64,000 bases of DNA from assembly GCA_933228895.1 (NCBI GenBank), contig OW121852.1, positions 125,421,544-125,485,543 of the forward strand, read 5' to 3'. Shown here piece by piece: positions 1 through 13,093 of the stretch. A program made the translations under genes and the position numbers. The first letter of the stretch is position 1. Every line of letters starts with the position of its first letter. The notes beneath the pieces were generated by a model. It saw only the letters and a program-made list of their open reading frames with translations, searched no databases and had not been told where the DNA came from. This DNA is from Platycnemis pennipes (lineage: Eukaryota > Arthropoda > Insecta > Odonata > Platycnemididae).

Positions 1-461
1 CCATCATCCTCTTCCTCCCTCTTGTGTTTCTCCTTATCCACGTCCCCATCGCGTCTCTTCTTGACACCACCAGCGCTACTGCCCATTTTGGACGACTCCT
101 CCACTTCCAGGCCCTGCTTCTTTAAGGTGGCCCACTGCTCCTTCTCCTTGGAGGGCTCCTTGCCCTCCTTGTGGTCATGAGGAGGTGCTGCTGCTTCCTC
201 TTCTTCGACACCGCCTGCAGAGGGCTGTGGTGAGGTGGAGCGAGAGAGGATCTTCATGGTGAGGGCGCGGCTACCGGCCCTGCGCCCCCATCCTCTTCGG
301 CCACGTCCCCTGCCGCCCCTGGCCCTCTCCGAGCCTCTCCCGAGGCCCCGAAGGCTGGTGCCACTTCCTGGTGGACGCCCTACCGAGGCAGTCTTCCTTC
401 CCTGCAGCTCTTCCACGAAGCGGTCAAAGGTCTCCGACCAGAAGGAGTCCATCTCAGAAAC
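1..461 (-). CDS. Coding exon, partial (residues 1414 to about 1566, runs off the left edge)
   Basis: The acceptor is TTCCCTTTAG before 461 and the frame is phase 0. The exon starts VSEMDSFWSETFDRFVEEL, a short hydrophobic/acidic helix-like segment, then an RG-rich run (about residues 1452-1475) of the kind bound by RNA or methylated by arginine methyltransferases, then a long Lys/Glu-rich charged region. No stop codon or donor is seen before position 1. Confidence 0.88.
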
Positions 462-3400
462 CTAAAGGGAATTCCAACAATAACAGTTGAGAAATCAGCA
501 AATCAGGGAGTGAGTTGAGAATGAAATTGGCACAAATAATGAGTCAAATGGCACCAGAATGTATTCATACTCCGATCAGTGAGGTTCATTGAATGTCAGC
601 AACAATTCATTAGATTCAGCAATTCATTTATTACAATCTGAGGGAGGGAAAATCTTCCCATTTAGAAAATAAGAACACAAAATAACAAGAAAGGTATGAA
701 TAGGATCAAAGTTTTTATCAGTGGGAATCATAGCATAGATATGATATGAAAATGAATCATATAATTAATGGAATTACGTGACTTGTTCTCTAGTCTTAAT
801 GCATGAATTTTCTTCAATTATGATGATTCAGAAGCTGTTATCTGATACTAGTACAAATGGACCCATAAGAATGAGAAAAAATTAAATGACAACTGGATAC
901 TTATGCAAAGATTATAATTTTGAATAAAAATTCGCATGCTAAACAAGTTGCTAAGAACATAACAACTAGAATTGATTACTTGACAACAAGTTATTTGGGT
1001 GAATTCTACGTACTGCTCTAGTCTGGTCAAATATTTGGCCTCATCTGATGTTTCCATCGATGAAGGATTCGACCATGAATTTTGTGAAGGATTATTGGCA
1101 GTAGCACCAGAAGTTCCAACGTGATACTTAAAAAAAAAATTCCTGATGCTTTCTCAAGATTAGTTTTGAAATTCTCAAAGGTAACTGACAGTAATACTAT
1201 ACATGAAGATGAGGCTGATTTTTTTAGAATTAGTGCTCCTCCAGTGAATTAGGCAACTTTTATCTTAACAACAAAGTGGTTAAAGATTATTGCTACCTGG
1301 GGAGCTCAGTAACTGGTGATGGACACAGTGAGAAGCAAATAGTCAGTAGAATATCGGAGGTGAAGAAGGCATTGTACCAAAAGATGAATACATTTAAAGA
1401 TGGACACACAAGCAAGCAAGTAAGGAAACAATTCATTAGAACATACAGGTACAATTGGAGCAAGCTCCTTTCTGGCAGTGAGGCATGGACAATAACAGCA
1501 GCTGATAAGTCGAGGCTGGAAGTATTTGAAATATGGAGTTACAGAAGATGATGAAGATAAAATGGATCACTGAGTGACAAATGAAGGGGTCTTAAGAAGG
1601 TAGGGAGAAAAGAGAAGTCTTCTGAAAACTCTAACAAGAAGATGGGACGAATTAACCCTTCACTGCCAGTAAGCCAGTATATTGGCCAACTTACATTATA
1701 TTATTACATATGTATCTGTAATATTATGTTCCCTTCAAATCAAGGACAGCATGGATGATTTTGTCATCCTCACAAAAACCTGAAATTTATCGTAAACTTT
1801 GACATAAGTACATAATTCAATAGTAAAATTAAGTGCTTCAAAAAAGTAAAATTAATAATGTTATAAAATGCAAATGCAATAAAATGCAAACAAGGAAGCA
1901 CTTTATCAAAACATTGGTATGGAGCCTGGCACTCTATGGATCAGAGACATGGACATCGGTAAAGCAGGACAACGTAAAATTGAAGCCTTCGAAATATGGT
2001 GCTGGAGGAGAAAGTTGAAGATTAAATGGACAGATAAAGTGAGGAACGAAGAGGTGTACAGAAGAGCAGATAAAGAAAGGACAATTTGGAAACCTCTACG
2101 GCAAAGAAGAACCTGATGGATTGGACATACCTTGAAGCACAATGAATTAGTTAGAAATAAATTAGAAGGGAAGATTGAAGGGAAGGTCCCGCGAGGAAGA
2201 CCAAGGGACAAATACCTATATAGGGCAAATAAAGAAGGACGTGAAAGAGAAAGCACACCAGGGCATGAGCGAATTAACGCTGAATAGGGCAGAATAGAGG
2301 GCTGCAGTAAACCAATCCTAGGATTGAAATACTGATGATGATTATGATGAATATCATAGAAATGTGCTTGTCAATTTCAGCACAGTCTACCTATAAGGGA
2401 CTGGCAGTGAAAAGGATAATATAGAGGATTGGCCATATTTTGAGACATGATGGCCTAATGAAGACAGTTTGAGGGAAAATTGAATGGGAAGAACGGCAAA
2501 GAAAGGCCTCATATGAGTTGTAGAGAGCAAATAGTGGAGAACATGAAAGAAGTTAATTGCGTAGATATGAAGAGGTTAGCTGACAAGAGAATTGAGTGAA
2601 AAACCACATCAAACCAATCTGAGGACTGTTGAATGATGATGATGATGACGGCTAACAAAACAAACGAGCTCAAATTCTGAAGACTGTTTACGGGAATTAG
2701 GTAGATTGTGTGACTTTCAATCAGATCAACAACTAATGAAAATCCTACACTGCACAATGAATGCATCAGAGATTGGTGCTGACAAAAATGGACTTCAAAT
2801 TATGAGAACATTGAGTAATGCCTGATTCAAAATATCAAATCCAGATAGCAAACATCTGCATTATTAACCATCATTGTGCCATTAACAATACATGTGCATT
2901 ATACATGCACAATGCACTGACATATTCAGGGTGGAGGGATACACTTCTATGGATACTAAAATGATAAAATATAGCTTACCAAAGCAATTTAACCACAAAA
3001 ATTACTCCAAAGCTCTGAAATGATACAATTTAACAATCAAGTTTGCTCAGCTATATGTCATGTCTCGCACAAAATGATCAGCAGGTACAGTACTTCTTTT
3101 TGCACATTTTTGGCATTGCTGCATGAATTAAAGAACAGCCACATGTTTCACCAGATGATGTAACTTAAAAGATGTGATTTAGTGGCCAAATTGGCAATTA
3201 ATTGAGATAAGAAATTTCCCAGCCATTCTGGAATGATCCTTGAGCTAATACTTCTCCTGGCAACTTCGGGAGGTCTTTCTACCAGTGCAACTCACTTACA
3301 CCCCGTGTGCTCTCACCTCATCATCCTTAACATTCTCCCCAACCCCTTCTCTGACACCCCCACTCTCCTTGGCCTCTTCGCCCAAGGGGCTCTTTTCCGG

Positions 3401-6400
3401 TGACCCCTGAGTGGCCGATGTCGGGGAGGTACTAGTGCGTGGAGGGCCCCTGATCTTCCGCAACTCTCCAATTGTCTGCCTCTCCAGGACCGGCATTTCC
3501 CCTTCTTCCGAGTCTGCAATATGATGACACATGACATTACTAATTTGAAAAACAGATACTGTTGGTGCAAGGGAGAAAATTTAACATTATCATTATCATC
3601 ACTACAAATTGAAATAATATAACTATGAGATGAAATGTACACAAAATTGTTACGGTCAAGATGATAAGAAAGTGAAACTTATTTTGAGTTGTTTGTGAGG
3701 GGAACAGTATTTATAAAGGTTCTACCGACCCTTAGAAAAACAATGACAAGAATTTTCGTTCAATTCATGTTTTCTAAGGATGCAAAAGAGAAAAATTACA
3801 TCACAATTAAAAGGTTGGCTGATAGAAGAATCAAGTGGAAAGCAGCATCAAACCAATCCTAGGATTGTTGACCAATGATGGATGAAAGCCTTCAATGATG
3901 GATGAAAGATTCTGAAAAGTTGGATTTTAAGTCCCTTTTTTATTCCCATCTACCGTGACTATCCACAAGAAAAAATAAGCATGCTGAGATTCGCTGATGA
4001 CATAGCACTCATAGCAGAGACAGAGAGGGATCTGAACAAGATTCTAGTAACCATGGAAATGACAATGGCCAGATATCAGCTGAAGATAAATAAGAAGAAG
4101 ACTAAGATATTGGTGTGCAGCAAGAAAGAAGAGGCCTAAACCAATGTCAAACTAGGAAAACAAACACTTGATGAGGTGAAAGAGTTCTGCTACCTAGGAA
4201 GCAGAGTGACCAACAATGGGCGAAGCAAGAAAGAGAAATAGTAAGTAGAATAGCCCAGGCAAAGAATGCATTCTATCGAAAAAAGAATCTACATACTTAC
4301 AGCTGGAAATACAACTTATAAGTAAGGCAGCAATTCATCAGAACGTACATCTGGAGCATGTTTCTTTACGGCAGTGAGGCATGGACGATGACAGCAGAGG
4401 AGAAGAAAAGGGTAGAAGCATTCGAAATGTGGTGCTACAGAAGAATGATGAAGATTACATGGATCGACCGAGTAAGTAATGAGGAAATCCTAAGAAGAGT
4501 GGGAGAAAAGAGAAGTCTGCTGACAACTCTAAAAAGAAGAAGGGACAACTTAATCAGCCATATCTTGAGACAAGATGGCCTGATGAAGACTATCGTCGAG
4601 GGAAAAGTGAACGGGAAGATTGGAAAAGGCAGGCCTCGTATGAGATACATGGAACATGTTGTGAAGGATGTAAAAGAGAAGAATTATGTCACAATTAAAA
4701 GGTTGGCTGATAGAAGAATCAAGTGAAAAGCTGCATCAAACAAATCCTAGGATTGTTGACCAATGATGGATGAAGGACATGCTTTCTGACACACATATTT
4801 CAAGAATTCTACAATTAAGGGAAAAATAATTGAGGAGGAATGATAAGTATGCATGACAGGGAGCTGGCAGTTCGATGGAATGATCACATGTGAGTATTGC
4901 GTGGAGCTAAAGAACGAATATAAAAATCAGGTTTATCCTGCTGCACAGCAATTTTAAGAAGTATGTAGAATATTTCTTGTCCATTCAAACCTTCTTTCAC
5001 TAGTTGATGACTGTTCACCAGAGAGCCTTTTTATGAAAACATTTGTAGGCTGTGATTGCTGTAAGCAAATGCTATATGGAATTTCTAGCTCAAGAACTAT
5101 TTTACCATAGATACAGATTATCAATGAGCAAAATAATAACCAATTTTAAACAATGTAATGACTTCAAAATAAATTTACTTCCCTGGGGATCAAACAATGA
5201 GATTTCTACGTAGCTTCATATTTTTATGAAAAAAAAAAACAAATTCACCTCAAAAGAACTTAAAGCCCTGAAGTGGGAAAAAATATATTTTCCAAAACGC
5301 CAAATAGTTAAAATTTTTAATTTTCTCAAGGAGCTAACCTCCTGAAAAACCCATCTATATATTTATAAAAAGATCTGGAAACCAGATTACCAATTAGTAA
5401 TAACATCACTACAACCAGGCAATTTTTATCAAGGGTACATTTTCATACCTTGAACAGAGGTACCTATTTAAGATCTATAAAAAAAAAAACAAGAAACAAC
5501 TTTCCCGGGAATTAATATTATGTGCTACTGGAGGAGGTTTAATCCTGGTGAAACTTGGTAGTTTTTGGTTTTTGTACACACCTGTAGCATTTTTATTTGT
5601 AACTACCCATTTGTGAATCACAGAAATGACTAAGCCTCCTTCAAGCAATCACCTTCTAACTAATTTTCCCAAAACAAGCTCTAAGGTCTATAACTTCATC
5701 TCCATATATTGGGAGGTGTTCCTCCAATGGCATAGTCAATGCGTACTGTGTAAGATCCCATCAGGGAAGTCTGCTAATAGGCAAGAGTGGCAAGAGGTGT
5801 TCCCTCAACTCACCAGACCCTCGAAAGTCAAACACAGACGTCTCTGAGCTGGAGACGCGGCCCTTCCGCCACCGACGGGGGGGCAGCTCCTCCACATCCT
5901 CCCTGGCTTCCTCTGCAGACCCCCCCTCCACCACCATGCCTTCCTCCCTGGGGGCCGTCGGCCGAGACGTGGGTGCCACTGCAGAGGGAGCCACAGCTGT
6001 GGCCACCACCCCGGTTGCCTCCTCATCCCCGTCAACAAACAGGCGTCTCCGTGGCACCACTGGGGGAGCCATGGCACCCTCTTCTGGTGTCAGCTTGGGA
6101 GGGCTGGGTCCTCCCCCACTTGAACTGCCACTCACCACTGCCGGAGTGCTGCTCTGACTGGCCGGGGTCGTCGACACATCAGTCTCCGAGCTTCCCCACG
6201 CCTCCCTCGCCCTCTCTGGGGCTTCGCTCTCCGTCGGCGACAATGACCTTGACAGAGATGACGTGGTCGTTGATGACGCTGATGGCGTTGATGGTGCCTG
6301 AGGTCCCGGTGTCACTTGCAAAGGCGTGGTCGGCCTATTGACATCTTGGCCCCCCATGCTCGTAGGCGATGGGTGGTGATGCAGTGAATTATCCATTCGA

Positions 6401-9400
6401 TCGCACACGTCTCCATTTTTGGATACAGAGTATGAGCGACTTGGCGACTTTGGATGTCCTGGAGACCTCTGGCCAATGGGGGATGGCCCGCTTTTCGTTC
6501 CCGACACTTGAGGTACCTGGCTCCGTGGTGGCAGACTTGCAATAGATGGCCCAGGACTCACCTGAAGTTGATTGGGAAATGTGTGAAACAAGAATCAGTA
6601 TCTGACAAACCCAGTTAAGAATCAATGTAATTTGAAACCTTGGACCACAAGAGATTCCTTTACTTGCAGCCTTTAAAATAAGGTGCAATAAGGAAAATGA
6701 ATCATAATACCAAAGTTAAGACAAAGCTATGATTTTAAGGGGTAACAAACACATAAAATACTTTGTATTATATGCATAAAATGAACAGTTAACAAAATAG
6801 CTATACTATATGTAATCTTTTTTCCAAAATGATGGAATTTCTAGGAAAGCAATATTAAAAATGGTAATATTGTCATACCACACAGTGTGATATAAGGATT
6901 ATTTGCCTAAAAAATGGATGACATATCTCACAATCAGAACCATCCAAATGTTGGCTGAGCATATTAAGTGCCTCAATGGGGAGACAAGGGTCCAGGGGAA
7001 CAGAGAGAGCACTCAATCTACCCACCTGCTTCCTCTCAGCTTTGGTGCGTATCCTTGCAGCCAAGAATGCAGCCAGTCCATCTAATTCTCCATTGCTGTT
7101 AGTGGCACCATTTCGTGGCACAGAACTTGATTCCGACTTCCTCCGGTAATGAGCCTCCTTGTGACCACCGTGCATCACGATATCCTCTTGCTGGCCATTG
7201 GTTGGAGGACTATCACTCCTTGGGTGCCTCTCCTCCTCCTCCATCCTTCGGAATGAAGAAATGGAGTCCACTGCACGGGGTAGATGGAATTTTGGTCCCG
7301 GGGGTTGTGAGACTGGAGTATCTGGCTTGGTCGACTCGGCGACAATCGAAGGGGTGCGCGAGACTGGACTCGGGGTAGGCTGCAAATTCTCATGGCTATG
7401 AGCCCGGCTCTGCGGGTGGGGTGGGATGGGCACCGCAGTATCCTGTCGCCAACTCTGAGATTGTTGCCAATACGATGAATGAGCATGAGTGTTAGAAGTG
7501 GCAGCCATTTGGTGGTGATTCTGGGCATGACTGCTGTGAGCTGGGGCAGTTCCTGGCTGCTGATGATGGGTATGAGTGGGGCTCAGAGGCGATCGGTTAG
7601 TGGGCAGCTGTGGAAGTTGGCTGGCTGGCTGCTGATGAGGATGTACTATGTGGTTATGAAGTGGCTGGCCATTGGTGATGCCACCTTGAGAGTGACCACT
7701 CTGATACTGGCCAACCTGGGTTCTCAACTGTCCAGGTGTGGGTGGAGCTAACTTGGCACTCCGGTAGGCTTCCTGATTTGCCTGATAGCACCTCGCTTCA
7801 TTTATAGCACCTCTTGTCTCCAGACTGTTCCGTAAAATGCTTAAAACCTCCTTGCTTCGACCACTAGAACTTCCCTCAGATGCTGCAGTCTTTGCAGATG
7901 AAGAGTATCTCTGACCAGATGGATCCACTGCTGTAGGTGCCTGCTGCTGTACCCTTGGAACAGCACTAGATGCAGCGCCACTAGAGGAGTAATGGCGAAC
8001 TGGTTGCAACTGCTGCGATGGAGGTAGATGCCCACTTCCATATGGATGTGAGCTGTGTGCAGCTGCATCCCTTGAGATGTATTGTGACTGAGAAATGACA
8101 CCATTGACATAACTATGCCCTGCAGCGGTGACGTGTGCCCCAGCCTGAGGAGCATAATTATGCTGTTGGTGCTGGTGCTGCTGCTGCTGCTGGTGCTGCA
8201 ACTGCTGACTCCATTCCAGCCGAGAAACTTTAGCTGGGGGAGGGTGAGCAGGGTAACTGCCACTGGAGTGGCTCATGGAGGGAGGGTTGGGATTTTCCAA
8301 TGAGTAAGTCCTTACTGGATGGCTTATTTCAGAGCCTGGTCTTTTTCCAGATACACGACCAGATGTAGTGATTGGCACAGCATTGGAAGTGGTCACAGTT
8401 GGATAATAGGTACCCGGGTACCCAGCAATGCTGGTGGCATAATTGGGAGCAGTGGATGAGGACATAGACAATGATGACGATGATGACATCGGCGATGCCT
8501 GATGAGATCGTGCAGCATATGCACTATGATTACTTCCCGACTTTCCACCTTCCAGTCTATGCTGGTGAGATGCACTCACAGTGCTCTGACCTGAGGTGGA
8601 GGGAGCAGATGAAATCACAGGTGTGACACTTGGCCGACGACTTGACTCCCTTACGGGTTGAGCATTTGCGTAACCACTGCTGAAGTTAGGGTTGAAGTTG
8701 ACCTTGGGTGTGCTATAAGGATTGGCATCTGCATGTAATCCAGACACACTGCTGTATGGGTACATTCCCAATGGGGTTGCGTGATGTAGCTGAGATGCTT
8801 GGTGTGGCTGGGATGACAGGGCCCTGGTCAACTGAGCACCTGAGTTTGGCAGTTCATTCGCAGCTGGTGGAGGATTAGTTGCTGGAAGGGGTGTGGGCTG
8901 TTGTGCCTGCCTTGAGTGGGACCGATGGTGGGATCGATGGTGACCCCCCTTGGATGATTCCCCGACGGAAGAAACACCAGCAGTCACTTCATCATCCTTG
9001 GCCGTAGAATCAGCCGACTGCCGGACCGTTTTGACTGAGAGATCAAGAGGTGACTCCCTCCTGACTCGACTGCTGCCAGGATACAATGTGTGCGCAGAGG
9101 AGGAAGAGGAGGTTGAAGTGGGGACTTGGGGACGGGCAGGAGGAGGCAGAGTCGGGGCAGGTCCCACGGAGACTTCTTCATCATGCACTGACGGTGATGC
9201 AGCAGGGGCACTGAGGTGAGGCGATGGCCTCCAATCTGGGGTTGGCTCCCGTGATGTGGACCCATTCATGACGACCACACTTGCTGTGGCTGATGCAGGA
9301 GAAGCTGATGAGTGCTGACTTGGCTGTGATGATGTGTAATGAGACTGTAATAAAGAGATTTAAAAAAAATTATCAATCATATTTATATTTAACCTTCCTG

Positions 9401-12400
9401 AAAATAAAAAAATTGCACACCTTTACTATTTATAATTACCAACGAATTATAAATGAACATTTAATTTTCCCCCAGCCCCCAAATTTCACACAATGTCCCT
9501 CTTCATCCCCTCCTACCTCCCATCATTCTATCCAAGCTACCCGTTCCTCTCCTCCCTCTTCCCCGCTTACCCAACATTCTTCCCTCAATCACTTCTTTCA
9601 AAACACCACCTCCTTTTATTATCTTTTCCATCCACAACTTCTGCCTTCTCCTAATTTCATCTATCAAATTTCTTTCCTCTCCTTCCAATTCTAGCACTTC
9701 ATCATTCATCCTCCGTTCGACACACTTAACTTTCTCCATCCTTCTCCACACCCACACCTCAAAAGCCCTGAGTCTATTTTAGTATTATTACCGCAAATCC
9801 CACGTTTCTCTAAATTAATTTATGCCTATGAGCAAAAGCTTCTTTTGCTCATAGGCATAGGATTCTCCTCACTTCAATGCTGCCAGCAAATTATAAGTAA
9901 TGGTAATTCTTAATGGTAAATAAAGACCCAATTCCTCTCCTAAATGTTGGTGCATATAGACCAGCCCCCTGCAACTTCCCAAAAAAACTGGGCCCCTTAA
10001 TGTCCGTTTACTTCCAGGACTGGCCGTCGAGCGCTAGTGGTACTCTCGTCCTACTCCTACAAGGGACCTTATGGGAAGGTCTCCTATTTATGTGCAGAGA
10101 AACGTATTGAGTGTGATTTATGTTTTAATTCCTGCTCGCATCGAAGGAAAACCATAATTGCTGAAACAAACACCTGAATATTTACCGAATTTAGGAATCT
10201 TTTTTCCTGTCAGTGCTACTTACCAACATAACTTAACACAAATCAAGTACAATTTCTTTCCATCAAACATGTTAAATACGACCTGGTTCTATTCCACAAT
10301 TGTAAAAGTGTGGAATTTAATAAAGTTCCTCATTCAAAATGCATAAAGCTATAGTAATCCACACCGTGCCGCAAGTGACATTCTCAATTATTTTTCCAAT
10401 ATGAGACTGAAAGGGAAATACCAACCTCATGATACGTATAATCAACTATCGGCAACGTAACTTTGTGATGCACACTAATCGCGATGATAAAATTTGCGTA
10501 GTAATTTTCTACTTCTCTTCGATATCGCTTTCTTAAGTCTAATTTTTTGGAATCTTGACTACCTCTTACAATGATATTGTAACCCGTCAGGCCAGCAACA
10601 TGAATAAAATAATTAAATAACAAAGTGTTTTTCCCCTCGTAACCTCTTTATTACGATTTTGGCTCAGAAAAACCACATTCAGAGAGCACCTTAAAGTTTC
10701 TTTATGGATTTTCTCTTGAGGGCTGAATATTGGGTAGCAGAATTGAATAAATAAATATTAGTAAATCAAGCAGTTTGTGCATTCTTCCTCACAAAAATTT
10801 ACGTCATAGAAAATTTGGACAGTTTTTTCTTCATTGAATATTCTATGTTAGCCTCAGAATTACGTGTTTGCAAATTTCCTCATTCGCATGCTAACATAAT
10901 AATGGATTATGAAGGCCATAACATCTTAACAATGTTTTGATCCAGAAAAAAACAAGATTTTTTTTGGAGGATATCACTTATAGCAAGTTCAAAAACATTT
11001 GCTTTCATATAATGTAAAATTAAAACGTGTTCCGCAGAACGTATGAAATGAAATAAATTTAAATGTTGGTGCAAAAGAGCGCCTTTAGTTTTAGCTCAAC
11101 TAATTTACCCACTGGAGCACCGAATTTGCCAGTGGCTTTAGAAATTCTGAGCGGAAAACTGCACAACGTGAATACTTAAACATTTGCTTTGAAACATAAT
11201 TTGCGTGATAAATTATACATACATTGAACGACTTCAGGGAGCGCTTAGTTAATGATATCAATACGGTGGTAAAAAGTAAGTTCGTCTATTTTCCGATGAC
11301 GCAGTAGTGTACAGGGAAATTCTATGCTCAAACGATAAAGAATATTTAAATGATGACCTACAAGCAATAGAAAAATGGTATGATATATGGGTTAGAATTA
11401 ATTTTTAAAAAATGTATAGTAATGAATTTTTGAATAAAGAATTGTTCTCCTCCTAGCATATACAAAATAAGTATTAATGAATTAACAAACGAGGAATCCA
11501 TTAAATATCTTGGAATAAGACTAACACATGATCTTTCCTGGGGTAAACACATACGTGAAATAATGGGTCAAACGAATCGTAAGCTGGGATTCGTCAAAAG
11601 AGTCCTGGGTAAATGTGACGATCATGTACGAGAAATCAGCTACATTTCTCTTGTTAAACGTCATTTAGAATATGCTGCCAATGTATGGATTTCTACGAAA
11701 TCGGTCTAAATAATGAACTTGTACGTGTGCAGCGAAGATCGGCAAGATTGTAAAGGGAGGGTACGATAACCTTATTAGCGTAACCAGTCTATTAAATGAA
11801 TTAAATTTGGAATCATTGTCAGATCGCAGGTTGAAATTTAGACATAATGTCTTAAACAAATTCCAAGACCATATTTTTAGTGATAATGTTAAAAATATTT
11901 TGCGAACCCCAACTTACTATGGTAGACTGGACCATAATCACAAAATTAGTGAAATTGATAGCCGAACTGACGGATTAAAAATGTCCTTTTTCCCTCGTAC
12001 AATTAGGGATACGAATAACGGTAAATATATCCAGTACGAGTGTAGCAATGGATAGCGTTGGTAGCTGCATGTTGGTATAAGGACTTGAAACTTACGCAAC
12101 TAACAGCATTTTTTTGCATGTTAGCTTACCTATTTTTATCTTTTTTTAAATAGTGTAGTTTATAACAGTATATAAATACTAATCCTTTTTTTATGCATGA
12201 TATGTAGGTAGTGCATGTTTGGTGAGAATTCACCCCCTGCCATACACCTTTATGTTGGCTTGCAGGGTATTATGTAGATGTAGTCATGATCAATCATGAC
12301 TTATTCCACATCTCTTAACCCGTTTCCAGCCACAGCCCTCAGTTTTTCCTTGAGAGAATTCCTCAAGTCTTCTTTGTTTTTATATATTTCTTTGATTTCA

Positions 12401-12413
12401 TGCAGTGTAATCA

Positions 12414-12448
<35 letters not shown>

Positions 12449-12651
12449 CTAATCCTTTTTTTATTTTATATATATATATATATATATATAAAATATGTAG
12501 AAGAGAGAGAAGAGATGTCCTAATAAATGCTAGCAACAAGGTGTTGAGGGTGGGGGTGAAGGAAAGGATAATCAGTGGACACTTACCAGTAGATGACCCA
12601 TGGAGAGCCTGGTGTCCACTGCGCGGTGTTCACTGTGTCCTTGTTGCTAGC

Positions 12652-12688
<37 letters not shown>

Positions 12689-13050
12689 AATATAAATTCA
12701 GACAGAAGGTGAAAGAAAGAGACAGTGAACATACAAATAAACAGTGAACACAATGGTGGTGTGGAGATGAAATGATGGTCGAAAACACATGGAAAAAATT
12801 TCGCCTTGACCGGGAATCGAACCACGGACCTTCCGCTTTCCGGGCGTGCAGTCGCCCGGAAAGCGGAAGGTCCGTGGTTCGATTCCCGGTCAAGGCGAAA
12901 TTTTTTCCATGTGTTTTCGACCATCATTTCATCTCCACACCACCATTGTGTTCACTGTTTATTTGTATGTTCACTGTCTCTTTCTTTCACCTTCTGTCTG
13001 AATTTATATTTGTGTATTTGCGCCTATGGCGTTGCGTATGAATGGTGTTT

Positions 13051-13093
<43 letters not shown>

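Larger units (their letters stand above)
462..3316 (-). other. Intron 4, carrying three RTE-type LINE fragments
   Basis: The boundaries follow from the donor at 3316 and acceptor at 462. Stretches 462-1264 and 2650-3316 are AT-rich and show nothing I can identify. The rest is occupied by LINE pieces listed separately, all antisense to the gene. Confidence 0.85.
3514..5813 (-). other. Intron 3, carrying two RTE-type LINE fragments
   Basis: Defined by the donor at 5813 and the acceptor at 3514. The part 4780-5813 is AT-rich with several A-runs and no recognisable element; 3514-3770 is also featureless. Confidence 0.85.

Noticed and set aside
5787..6341. 184-codon + strand ORF rich in Pro and Trp
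   Set aside because: Antisense shadow of exon 3, whose minus frame joins its neighbours in phase.
7841..8575. Antisense and alternative-frame ORFs across the large exon
   Set aside because: They are shadows of the Ser/Gln/His-rich coding frame; splice sites and phase support only the minus-strand frame used.
9913..10346. Open frames of 62-65 codons, one duplicated at 13132-13320
   Set aside because: They lie in the 398-bp inverted repeat arms and have no protein-like features.
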